Shown here one piece after another: positions 1-8,892 of a DNA stretch of 22,572 nt. Numbering within the stretch: the stretch's first letter is position 1; each line of letters begins with the position of its first letter. The notes beneath the pieces are model-generated. The model was not told where the DNA came from and ran no database searches. It saw nothing but the letters and a program-made list of their open reading frames with translations. Source of the stretch: Nemertoderma westbladi (Eukaryota > Xenacoelomorpha > Nemertodermatida > Nemertodermatidae); NCBI GenBank assembly GCA_032718475.1, contig JAUCBJ010003652.1:1-22572 (forward strand). Direction: 5' to 3'. Position numbers and translations under genes: made by a program.

Positions 1-54
1 CTCTAACAGTAGCGTAAAACGCAAATAAATCTGTTAAACCTTTTGACCATCTGT

Positions 55-331
55 AATTCTAGTCGATTAAGATATCGAGGCACCCACCGATATACTTGAA
101 AGACAAATTCTAGAATCAGTGGTTAACGTCCCCAGACAAGCTCTGGAATAAATCGGTGCCCATCTTAAATATTAATTTAATATTTATTAAAATCTGTAAA
201 ATTCAGATCCGTTAACAATTCTAGTCGATTAAGATATCGTAGCACTTACCGATACTCTTAAAAGACAAATTTCATAGAATTAAGGATCCTATGTCCCCAG
301 ACCTGCTCTGGAATCAAATTGTGTCAATTTT
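55..331 (+). repeat. Two direct copies of a foldable leader unit
   Basis: Two diverged copies begin at 55 and 217 (period 162). They share a start through AGTCGATTAAGATATCG, a central GTCCCCAGA-loop-TCTGGAAT and the word AAAGACAAAT. Each copy has a small hairpin (CGAT, loop TAAGAT, ATCG) and a second hairpin with the invariant stem CCAGA/TCTGG (132-146 and 297-311) whose loop differs, CAAGC against CCTGC. Two longer-range helices can form in both copies: AAGAT with ATCTT (69-73/162-166) or ATTTT (231-235/327-331), and GCAC with GTGC (80-83/156-159) or GTGT (242-245/321-324). In each helix a C-to-T change turns G-C into G-U, which keeps pairing in RNA. AAGAT also lies in the loop of the first hairpin, so a pseudoknot or a switch is possible. 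Positions 25-54 weakly resemble the end of a third copy running out of the window. The function is unknown. Confidence 0.6.
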
Positions 332-346
332 AACATCAAATAATAA

Positions 347-430
347 AATTCACGGGAATAAATTTAAATTCATATTTTAAATGAATTTCATAAATTGTCA
401 TTTTGTACAATTTATAACATTCCCGGAATT
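347..430 (+). other. Three-stem junction (Y- or T-shaped foldback)
   Basis: Three nested perfect inverted repeats fit together as one junction. The outer stem pairs AATTC-A-CGGGAAT (347-359) with ATTCCCGGAATT (419-430), 12 pairs with one bulged A at 352. Inside it, AAATTCAT (366-373) pairs with ATGAATTT (381-388) around a 7-base loop, and ATAAATTGT (390-398) pairs with ACAATTTAT (407-415) around an 8-base loop. The two inner hairpins are separated by one base. The arrangement is seen directly in the sequence. It resembles an RNA three-way junction, and also the layout of parvovirus-like terminal hairpins, but no parvovirus-type gene is visible. The inner arms are AT-rich, which lowers the weight of each arm alone. 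Confidence 0.6.
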
Positions 431-1064
431 CCATTGATTAATAGGGAGCGGAGATTCATCCTATTGAGTGTATTAGAGTGCGAGAATCTCCAACATATAG
501 TCAATAGCCGATAAAATTAATAAAATCATACATAGAGAGGATATTGACAATTAAAGAATTATTATTAAATAGCATCCCAGATCTGTATGCATGAGAATTA
601 CCCTAATTCTACCGCTAGCATTCCATAATGTCACCATAGCAACACCCACGCTAGAATTAGAAGCAAGTTAAAAGAACAATAGAAAGCTTGTCCCATTGCA
701 TAGCATAGAGAATATAGCACACTGCTAGTATCCAAGGATACACAGTAATAACGTGACATTCTGGAAGGCACTGACTAACGGACAAATGGCCTGTATGTGT
801 ACAATTGGTGACAGTTGTGTAGAATTTGTGCGTTTGTAGGTGAATGTTACTGCTAAGGTGTGTTTACAGTAGCTAGTCGCAATTGTGAAAGTAACCCAAC
901 TCTCCTATAGAAAGAACCTAAAGTGGATTCAAGCCTTTGGGATGGACAGTGGAGTGACTTGTGCCGGTTATCATTGTCGTGATGTTGCTACATGTTGGCG
1001 TAAACACCGCGACGACGGTACATCGGCGCTGAGGATCTTACACTGTCCGGGGGCAAAAGAGGGG
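431..1064 (+). other. Structured non-coding leader before the large ORF
   Basis: No convincing gene is seen here. Inverted repeats present are GGAGATTC (450-457) with GAATCTCC (484-491); AGAATTA (594-600), loop CCC, TAATTCT (604-610); CTAATTCTA (603-611) with TAGAATTAG (652-660), which shares bases with the previous hairpin and so excludes it; and GTATCC-AA-GGATAC (728-741). The word AATTCTAG or its reverse complement occurs at 55, 217, 605 and 651. The density of stems is higher than in the other intergenic stretches of this window. I infer a leader RNA or regulatory DNA belonging to the 1132-5391 gene. Confidence 0.4.
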
Positions 1065-1067
1065 TAG
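942..1067 (+). other. Possible upstream ORF, 41 codons, Cys/His-rich
   Basis: A short ATG-initiated frame runs from 942 and stops with TAG at 1065-1067, 64 bases before the large ORF. The product is rich in Cys and His (CAGYHC, a Cys five residues later, then WRKH and a late HC), a spacing that could bind zinc but matches no family I know. The same frame is open upstream to 885 but only from a GTG. If the TAG were read through, the frame would continue to a stop at 1152-1154 and overlap the start of the large ORF in a different phase. It may be an upstream ORF that tunes translation, or chance. Confidence 0.2.
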
Positions 1068-1097
1068 GCAGCGACGCCCGCTAGCCTAATATATAAA
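1065..1097 (+). promoter_or_regulatory. Hairpin and TATA-like box before the large ORF
   Basis: TAGGC-AGCG (1065-1073) pairs with CGCT-A-GCCTA (1079-1088) around the loop ACGCC, giving nine pairs with one bulged A. The 5' arm contains the stop codon of the small upstream ORF. TATATAAA follows at 1090-1097, 35-42 bases before the ATG at 1132. It could be a TATA box giving a very short 5' UTR, or simply AT-rich leader. The ATG has G at -3, a fair initiation context. Confidence 0.35.
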
Positions 1098-1131
1098 CTT
1101 ATTTGGATATTAATAAACTCAGATAGCAGAT

Positions 1132-4100
1132 ATGACGGAGTTGATAGAAGATGATCTTGGTATTAGGGAGCGATATACTCTACCTTTACAAGCATTTGTG
1201 GATAGCTTAATACGCGGTGAAGCCGATCCAACCATTACGGAGGACGATGGTCGTTATATCGAACCGCCGATGTCCCAAGAGCAACTTGCGCGTGAATTGG
1301 ACTGTCGGAAATTCACCACTCGCTATACGAATCGTAATGGTACGTATATGGACTTCTTAACTACCGGCCATCCTATCGATTTGCATGATACGAACGATGT
1401 AGATACAGAGAGGGAAATGGTTCTATTTAAATATCATACCCAGCGGAGTCGTAACGATAAACCGAGAATAGATCACGAAAATTCTATTCGTAATCGACTG
1501 GAAAGAGAAAACGTTGAAGAACCGGATAAACGCATCGACTTCAACGAATACCTAGAATTTTTGAGAGAAACCTATCTCAACATCGCCAGTCAGCAGAACT
1601 TAGAGACTCGATATCCTCAAGGTATACATCACGACCCTGTGGTAGAACTTAAACGGCTCTATTTCACTATGATGTATCTTACCGCCGATCGTCCACTACC
1701 TGTTATCCCGGATAGTTTTGAACAAATGGAAGAATACTGCAAAACTGGAGAACGATCACCCGCGTTTCCTCTACAGGACGTACGTCTTTGGTATTATTGT
1801 GACGAATGCCCTAGACCCAACCAACAAACTGAAAGACATAAACATCCGCGGAGACGTTGCGCTAAACATAGTTTTACGCGTTACACTTACGGGAGTTTCG
1901 AGCGAAATCTGTTCGACATACCACCCACGATCGCTCGTCTTAAACGATCACTGAATAAACCCATGATCAGAGTTCCGGAATACTCGGTCAGGCCTCCTCA
2001 TTCCCTAGTGAGACCTCAAACTCTTGATCCTAACAGTATCACTGATCCTCCCGAACTATATTCCTTGTTCAAAGACTTAGTGTTACCCAAACAATTAATC
2101 GGTGGTGCTCCGGTAGTGGGTTTGTTAGACATCCGCCCATCCTACTTAGCCGGATTGGGACGCGGGCAGCTAATATCACCCTTTGATCCTTACAATCGTC
2201 CAGGATTAAACCCGATGCAACCCGCCACGGAAGTCGAGGAGAGCGTTATAAGAAACGCTTTAGACGCCATTCTACAGAAAATCGGAAAGGGAACACAAGA
2301 TTGTTTAGAGAAACGTAAACTACAGCAACAAGTACAATCTGTGAAGGAGTTAGCCTTGCCACAGTTCGATAGAGAAATCCAAAACCTCGAGGAAGACATC
2401 GAGCTTGGACGCACGTATTCTCTACAAGAATTTTTAGATGAACACTTACAGAGACAAGCGGAAGAAATTCTACTCGAGGAGAAACACACGAAACTGGAAG
2501 AGAGAGAAGAAGCCGCTTTAGCCCAACCGGAAGCTCAAATCCTCATGACGGACCTCTACTCTAAAACCGTTCGTCATCCCTCGATGATTCCACATTTCGG
2601 GGACAAGCTCTTCGCGACGATACAACCTCAACCGGTTGATATCAGTACAGGATCGCAAAATCTTATCGCTGACGCCCCTATGTTACAGCGTCCGCCGATC
2701 GAGGCCGCTCGTGTTGACGGTATACTCGTTGAACCTCCGGACAATCGAGTGGATCTTGTCCGTCGTATGGTACACGATGTCAACATACGCGCTAGACCCT
2801 TACAGAACTCGTTTTATGGGATCAAAGACCACCCTTATTACGTTAATCTGACTCAATATTATATGGTAAAACCAGAAGACCCGACACATAATTTAAAGTT
2901 TCTACCACTGATAAATCCTCTAGACATTGTCGAACTCGAACAATTGCAGAAACATCTGGATCAGTTAGTAAAGGTAAACTCATTTAGAAAACCATATAAC
3001 ATTTCTCGAATCGAGAAAGATATAGAACCTCCTTATAATCTCGATGGATTTATTAAAACTCGATTAGTCCATTGGAATCTAGATGTATTATTTGAAGAGG
3101 AGAAAATACAAAGATATGGAAATGTAGAGACGTATACCACTCGGCATATGAAGTATAGTGATCTCCCCGACGCTAACCAATGCGGCATTGTGGCATTGTG
3201 GCATCCAGTAGGGATGACCCTAGAGAACGCCACCAAGGAGTGGAATGAAACTCTTAATGTTATTGAGATGTATGGAGTTGTCACCTACGATAATGAATGT
3301 AGCATTCCGGTCGGAGAACTAGGAACTACGCGCATGATCCACATACGCGGATTAGCTGGTTCTACCCACGTGTTCACTCGAGCGTGTTCCGACGTGATTG
3401 ATTATTCTTTTGAAACTCTCACCGAAACACAAAGGAATCTCCGACATGAACAATTCGAACTCGCGCAGCGTTACGTCATTGACACCGAACGCAAACCGGC
3501 CATGGGCATCGATGGATCGATGTTACCCCAGCCCGTACTCGAGATGTTATTCAATGAAAGAATCCTTAAAATCGGCTCAGCTGTTTATGGAGATCTCCAA
3601 AACGACTTTTGGAATATGGAGAACATTCCATACCCTTTCGTTGATACTCAGCTGATTGCCCCCTGGGCAGAAGGTCGAGGTTTCTTCCGCACCATGTATG
3701 CTAATACGTCTAGCAACATTACAAAGGTGCAACGAACTTCCATCGGACATCTTGCCTTTCAGGAATACGGATGGAATCTCAAAGTCGGAAATCCCATTAA
3801 CTATCAACAAGTATACGGAGATCATTATTCTCGCTTGTACTTTGATGGACCATTAACCGCACCTGGCGCCGTGTATAGCTTCATGAGTGTTCCACTCCGT
3901 CCCTCCTTAGCTATATACACAATCTTTGAAAATACCGCACTTGCCGGTTGGCTAGCCGATGTGTGCAGTCGTACTATACGCGCCCATCCATTAATACTTG
4001 GAACCAAACTCGCTAAGCTAGATGAACATAATAAATTCATTCGTTTCGAATGTTTCCGGCGATTTTTAACCCCGTTCCGCAACGTGGATAGCCAATTTAA

Positions 4101-5391
4101 AGACCGCGCTTTGACCAAACTCAGCCTAAGAAACTCAGCTGCAGAGAAGTTGGATAGCGCTGGATTCGCCATTTTCCAAGAGATTTGTATATCGAACTTG
4201 AACTCCTCAGTTATACAAAGACCTCGAATCCCCACCGGTTATTCTGTCGTGGAAATTCAGACAATAGGTCCACCTGAAGAGACAGACACGCCCACCTCAG
4301 CTATGCATTTGGAAGACGAACCAATATGTCTAGAATCTGAAGAGATTCAGCCTATCGCACCCCGGAACAGCGACAACGATTACATCATAGAATGGTATCA
4401 AGGTCCACAGTGTCTCACTGCGTACGATTATCGACATGCCAATTATGTTTCTAGGCAACGTTGTCGGTTATGCGCATCGAGAGACCATGATACGCCCATG
4501 GACACCAACGTCCGCTGTTCCTATTTCCAAGAACAACCGACTATGGAAATTTATTGCGCATATTGCAGACTCAATAACTTGCATATCTTTGCTGTTTGCC
4601 CTCAATTTATGACTCAATGTCACCATTGTCAACTAAAGGGACATGCCAGTTTCGATTGCCCTTTTAATTACGATTTGGAAAGCGTAGATGAAATGATCAC
4701 ACTACGTTACATCAGAGCTTGGGAAGCGAACGCTGATTTACATTGTGATTCGCGCCATCGCTATTATCCCGGACGCGCTTACGAAGGAGTTTATGCGTTC
4801 CATCCTTATCTATTCGCTTCGGTTGAACAGAAATCACGCATATCAAGTTACGAGCTACTGAAGCGCGTTGGAGAATGTATTTCAACCAAATTCGTACGCA
4901 AATTTCTCAGGAGTGTTAATCCTAGCGACCTTCATTCCTATAACTTAATCAATTATATCCGTCAGGATCCGGGCTATGGAGACTTGTTTGTTAACTCACA
5001 CCCCGAGTTACAGGAAGTATATCGACGGCCTTACGAATACCGAGCCCGCGAACGCGAGTTGGAAAGGACCATTAAACCCCGGAGGTTTCTAACTGCCTAT
5101 GGTCCACCCACGGCCCTCGTTCAGACCACTCGTAAAGGACCCGTAAGAGCGGCTGTCTTGAAACGAGCTCTCAAAGCTGTTAGACCCCTCTCCCCGGACG
5201 TTGATGTCAATCAACCCGGTACTTCGACTGGCGGATACACCGACCATAATCCTACACCCTCTGATGCAATCATATTGCACCCTTCACCCAGGAGTTATAG
5301 CCCTCCTTGTAAAGTGGCTCGCCCCAAAGAGAAAAGGACTCTGGCTAGCTTTAAGAAACTGCGTAAACGCCGTCCGCGCAAGAAAGACTAA
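1132..5391 (+). CDS. Orphan 1419-aa zinc-knuckle protein, Gag/capsid-like
   Basis: The frame is uninterrupted for 1419 codons, starts at an ATG with G at -3 and ends with TAA. I do not recognise the family. Visible parts are an acidic, polar N-terminus; a Cys/His cluster at 223-246 (C223, C226, H236, H238, C243, H246); a Gln/Glu/Lys-rich, probably coiled-coil stretch at about 380-470; a long unassigned middle; and three consecutive zinc-binding motifs at 1111-1176. The motifs are CX2CX4HX9C (C1111), CX2CX5HX4C (C1142) and the canonical CX2CX4HX4C knuckle (C1163, C1166, H1171, C1176). The last 100 or so residues are Pro/Ser-rich and end in a dense Arg/Lys tail. Knuckles plus a basic tail are typical of nucleic-acid-binding Gag, nucleocapsid or coat proteins. 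No reverse transcriptase, protease, integrase or polymerase motif was seen in it or just downstream. Base use is richer in CpG than the flanks. Alternatives are an endogenous viral structural gene, a retroelement gag-like gene, or a domesticated single-exon host gene. Confidence 0.85.
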   Translation: MTELIEDDLGIRERYTLPLQAFVDSLIRGEADPTITEDDGRYIEPPMSQEQLARELDCRKFTTRYTNRNGTYMDFLTTGHPIDLHDTNDVDTEREMVLFKYHTQRSRNDKPRIDHENSIRNRLERENVEEPDKRIDFNEYLEFLRETYLNIASQQNLETRYPQGIHHDPVVELKRLYFTMMYLTADRPLPVIPDSFEQMEEYCKTGERSPAFPLQDVRLWYYCDECPRPNQQTERHKHPRRRCAKHSFTRYTYGSFERNLFDIPPTIARLKRSLNKPMIRVPEYSVRPPHSLVRPQTLDPNSITDPPELYSLFKDLVLPKQLIGGAPVVGLLDIRPSYLAGLGRGQLISPFDPYNRPGLNPMQPATEVEESVIRNALDAILQKIGKGTQDCLEKRKLQQQVQSVKELALPQFDREIQNLEEDIELGRTYSLQEFLDEHLQRQAEEILLEEKHTKLEEREEAALAQPEAQILMTDLYSKTVRHPSMIPHFGDKLFATIQPQPVDISTGSQNLIADAPMLQRPPIEAARVDGILVEPPDNRVDLVRRMVHDVNIRARPLQNSFYGIKDHPYYVNLTQYYMVKPEDPTHNLKFLPLINPLDIVELEQLQKHLDQLVKVNSFRKPYNISRIEKDIEPPYNLDGFIKTRLVHWNLDVLFEEEKIQRYGNVETYTTRHMKYSDLPDANQCGIVALWHPVGMTLENATKEWNETLNVIEMYGVVTYDNECSIPVGELGTTRMIHIRGLAGSTHVFTRACSDVIDYSFETLTETQRNLRHEQFELAQRYVIDTERKPAMGIDGSMLPQPVLEMLFNERILKIGSAVYGDLQNDFWNMENIPYPFVDTQLIAPWAEGRGFFRTMYANTSSNITKVQRTSIGHLAFQEYGWNLKVGNPINYQQVYGDHYSRLYFDGPLTAPGAVYSFMSVPLRPSLAIYTIFENTALAGWLADVCSRTIRAHPLILGTKLAKLDEHNKFIRFECFRRFLTPFRNVDSQFKDRALTKLSLRNSAAEKLDSAGFAIFQEICISNLNSSVIQRPRIPTGYSVVEIQTIGPPEETDTPTSAMHLEDEPICLESEEIQPIAPRNSDNDYIIEWYQGPQCLTAYDYRHANYVSRQRCRLCASRDHDTPMDTNVRCSYFQEQPTMEIYCAYCRLNNLHIFAVCPQFMTQCHHCQLKGHASFDCPFNYDLESVDEMITLRYIRAWEANADLHCDSRHRYYPGRAYEGVYAFHPYLFASVEQKSRISSYELLKRVGECISTKFVRKFLRSVNPSDLHSYNLINYIRQDPGYGDLFVNSHPELQEVYRRPYEYRARERELERTIKPRRFLTAYGPPTALVQTTRKGPVRAAVLKRALKAVRPLSPDVDVNQPGTSTGGYTDHNPTPSDAIILHPSPRSYSPPCKVARPKEKRTLASFKKLRKRRPRKKD

Positions 5392-5450
5392 CTGTTTAGA
5401 GTATTTACGTATATTAGAAACTGTGATTTTGTATATTTTATAGACTCAAA

Positions 5451-5588
5451 TCCCATTTTCTGGGAGCGGTGTAAAAGCTTCTGTGGGATATAACTGGCCC
5501 TTTTGCTTCGCAATCCAGTTTCCCCCCTAGGCGCTGGAATACTCTAAAAGGCTCTATAACTATATATATATTCCCCTCGCCCGCAAGG
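5451..5588 (+). other. Hairpin cluster after the large ORF
   Basis: The region starts 60 bases after the stop codon. TCCCA-TTTTC-TGGGA (5451-5465) is a simple hairpin. The next is stronger: GGGA (5485-5488) with TCCC (5521-5524), AACTGG (5492-5497) with CCAGTT (5515-5520), and TTGC-TTC-GCAA (5503-5513) at the tip, all coaxial. Further on CTATAAC (about 5555) can pair with GTTATAG (about 5592). GGGAGCGG occurs both here (5462-5469) and in the leader (444-451). This may be a structured 3' UTR or the 3' end of an RNA-derived unit. No AATAAA signal lies close by. Confidence 0.45.
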
Positions 5589-5599
5589 TACCGTTATAG

Positions 5600-8478
5600 G
5601 TGTTTTAACGGACATAAAAGTCATTCTGCTATATACGTGTTTTGGCGGACATGGTAAGGCAAAAAACCTGCAATGCACCAAGTACCTTTACACAGCTTAG
5701 CCTTGATGATTCAGATTGCGACATCTAGCAGCTGGTTGCTGGCATGGAAACAGCCATTGGACGCATGGTTCTTTGTTTGGCTTGAGCCAATCAGAGCGAT
5801 TTTTTCTGTCAATGTGTAGATATTCGGCCGATCATACTAGAAGTGTTCAGTCTTACTGTTTTTTGTGATACTGTTGTTGTTGGTATCTAGGCCAGGAACA
5901 CCGGCTCTAGAGTCAATTAGTTTTCATACTTTAGAAGAAACATTAGTAGGCTTAAATTATAGAGCGTATAACTGTTATCACATCATATATCAATTCATAT
6001 CAACTTGTTTCTATTCTTGCATTATCGGTTCAACATACATTATTATACTGCTATTTACTGTTGTGTTTTGGTTGAATATTATTTGGAGAACATATATAAA
6101 GAACCCAAATTTCCCAATTTTCTTGATACACTACAGGTTAGAGAGACGGGTTATATATAGCGATTGCGACTTATATTGTTGTGGTTTGTAGTGAATTTAA
6201 TGCTATTTGGTAAGCCCTACATGAGTCAATTGCTGTTCGCTTTATATATGATAAAATTCATTGACGGTCGGCAAATTAGTGAGCAGTATTGTGTGTTACC
6301 GGTAGTGTGCATGATTGTGATTGATAACTAAGCATTTCCTAAAGAATGCGCCTCATACGTGAATCATAAGCCTTACCGACTTACCGTTGTGACTAGTATA
6401 AGTCATATCTCTGTTTACCTAGATAGAGCGCCACGTCCTAAAGGAACTGTTAATATTTCCCGAAAGTGAATAATATTAGTCAGAAATTATTTATTAACGA
6501 TCAATCGAATAATACAATACAGTAAGCTTACACTGCAATAATAATCTAAGCCCTCAGAATCCAGTCTCCCGGGTATATCCAGCGGGTGAATGGACGCGCA
6601 CTAGGCTGGCTTCTGCTAATGTTGTGTTTATTGGTATTAAATATTTGTCATCTTCTAAAGTCTATTTATAAACCAAAAGACATATAAATTTTGGCAGGTT
6701 AAACTGCTAAAGGTCTTCAAAAGCGCGTACAGTGTTCTATTGGGCAAGTGACTGCATCCCTATAATATTACGCTATAATGCTTAATGTCAAAATTGATAA
6801 ATTTAAAAATTGCCTATTGGGGAGTATATAACGTTACCCAGTTGATGAGACACGTTACCCTAGAACAAGTACCATAAAACCTTTACATCTATAGTACAGT
6901 ATGTGGCACCAGTGCCGGTATTTTTGTAGGTCCCGAGTGGTAGAGATATTATTCTACGACATTTTCCGGCCAACGGAGACTATGAAACTGAATGATTGGG
7001 TGTTTCAAATGTTTACTTTTAATTTCAAAGTCGCAAACATTACCGTAATTATTGTTATCCATTAGGGCATAAGATAATCTGACACTAGGGCAACTATTAC
7101 TAGTATGTTATGTACGTTACCTACAAAGTAATTATTTTTAGTAAATCATTATTATAATAATTTATTATTATAAGTCAATATTCCTACAAAAAGCCTACAT
7201 TAATATATTCCATAACGAAGTGGAGCGGACTGTAAATACTGGCGGTAAGATAATTTATATTAATAATTCTCCAAGTAAGTAAAAGTTTCCTATTCAATCT
7301 AAATACTATTGTGTTAAAATTGTGTGAAAGATGACGGAATGAAAGTTAATTTCAGAATGCTTGTTGTTATTCATCTACCGTAAGTCTAGCCACTGCAGTA
7401 GGCCTACTGTAATTGTGAGTGGAACAAAATTCGCTAAAATAGGAACAAAATTCGCAAAAATAGGAACAAAGTTCGCTGTGAATTTGAACAAAATTTGCAT
7501 TTTTCACATTTTAGGAACAAAGTTCGCGCTCCGAGTGAGAGAGTAATAAATTTGGCAAGTAATATACTTCTCTGCAGTTTGAGCATGATTCAATAAATAG
7601 TAGTAGCTTTACTAGGCCCTCATGAGTACCAGCACCTGGTGTTTCTATCGTTGAGTTGATGGCAATTTTCGTGTTTTCACCTTTTCACTCTTCGAAATTG
7701 CGACAAACATTATGTAGAATTGGGAAAAATGGAAGAACGTGTTTGCTTGACCTAGTAGTTGTAGTGCACTCATATGCAATGAAACTATAAACAAGGTAGA
7801 ACATAGTTTTCCGTAGTACAGTAGCTGTCAGGGTGGAAAGGTAGTAGTGGTGGTATTTTGGGTGCTAACTTTATCCTTCTTCCATGAGATTAGCTTTTTT
7901 CTTTTCTGTCATGTAAATGTGGGCTCAGTAGGATTAGAGGATCATATGTCGTTTCTAGTCCGCGGTATAATTACTAAGTCGGAGGACATTGCTAACAGCA
8001 GTGCAACACCCGCTGTGGAATATTTAATGAGAAGAACCGTATAGAAATAAGGCTGTGCTGTGGCATCTATCAGTGCGGGGCACCAGAAGGGTTGGCGCAT
8101 ATAATAGTCATAGGGTGTGGTATTGTAAGGTATCTCACTTCTTGTGATGTATCAAAAGAGATCGAGGTTCAGCATAAAACCGAATCATGGGATGTGATTT
8201 TGGAAGATAGCAGCTGTATCTCTTATATATCTCAAATTATTTTCGAAGGTTTGGGGTATATATAATTTATATAATATATAAATATATAAATATAATTGTA
8301 AGGAAACCAAGATCAACCACGTTAAATAAAAATTATAAGAAATTACACAAGCTTTCGAAATAATATAATATTTCTTTTTCAAGTGATTTAAATAATTAAT
8401 TAAATAAATAGCTAATAATTCATTACAGTTTCCATGAAATTAAGCGTCTACAGTACATTAGTCTACATAATGAGTTCT
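5600..8478. other. Gene-free AT-rich stretch
   Basis: I see no gene that can be supported. Open frames here are short and mostly lack an ATG, for example a 108-codon hydrophobic frame at 5865-6191 that opens at GTG. Small repeats are present: GTTTT-GGACAT words near 5610 and 5640, ACGTTACCC twice near 6831-6860, an AT-only inverted repeat near 7150-7175, the 21-bp array at 7421, and a very AT-rich run at 8255-8300. Part of 8380-8478 may be the 3' UTR of the Penelope-like fragment that follows on the minus strand. Confidence 0.5.
7421..7531 (+). repeat. 21-bp tandem repeat, GGAACAAARTTCGC core
   Basis: Copies start at 7421, 7442 and 7463 with a strict 21-bp period. A degenerate copy begins at about 7484 and a detached copy lies at 7514. 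In one frame the unit reads GTKFAKI, because 21 bp keeps the phase, but that frame has no other support as a gene. Confidence 0.7.
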
Positions 8479-8892
8479 CTAATCTGGATTAAATACGTCT
8501 AAGCCGAAATTATTGCAAACCGCTTCATTTATAGTGTTGAGACCAAATGGCTTGATTGTTCTTAAGGTGCACTGCCAGTATCCTTCCCTTGTACGGATCT
8601 CCCGTCGCTGATCTTTCTTTCCCCTGCCTTTGTAATGAACCTTTTCAATGGGTGTTATTTCGAAATGCGAAAAATCATGGTTTTCATTTTTACAAAAATG
8701 TTTCTCTATAGTCGTTTGTGGCTTATGATTCCTTATATTACACTTATATTGTGATAGCCTTGGTTTAAATGTTTCTGTTGATCCGATTCCTTGTAAGTTA
8801 CATATTTTACATTTTGCTAAATATATTATATCTTTGTCATCACAGGTAAGGCGCTGTTTAATTTCATATTTAGTTTTCAAACGGGTCGAGGT
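8479..8892 (-). pseudogene. Penelope-like element fragment, GIY-YIG nuclease end
   Basis: The minus-strand product carries the C-terminal part of a Penelope-like element protein. It begins with the linker KTKYEIKQRLTC, then IIYLAKCKIC and GIGST, a version of the GIY-YIG core in which the second half reads GIG. Next come FKPRLSQYK, the conserved KHF, the ITPIE segment and the closing REGYW...LRTIKPFGLNT. The stop codon lies at 8479-8481. The reverse transcriptase half is absent: at 8893 the reading frame enters a palindrome and then antisense sequence of a non-LTR element, so the open frame to 8988 is a chimera made by juxtaposition. It differs clearly in sequence from the complete element at 9450, so it is a separate family. 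Confidence 0.75.

Noticed and set aside
347-430. Parvovirus-type terminal hairpin
   Set aside because: The geometry is similar, but no replication-protein or capsid gene of that family is recognisable, so only the structure is reported.
3825-4235. 136-codon antisense frame within the large ORF
   Set aside because: It is a shadow of the 1419-codon frame, with no domain and no independent signals.
1-5600. Long terminal repeats flanking the 1419-codon ORF
   Set aside because: Apart from the short shared word GGGAGCGG, no long direct repeat was found between the 5' leader and the downstream 3 kb, nor a primer binding site or polypurine tract that I could support.
5865-6191. 108-codon hydrophobic frame that could look like a membrane protein
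   Set aside because: It opens at GTG, has no ATG near its start, and its hydrophobic content follows from T-rich DNA.
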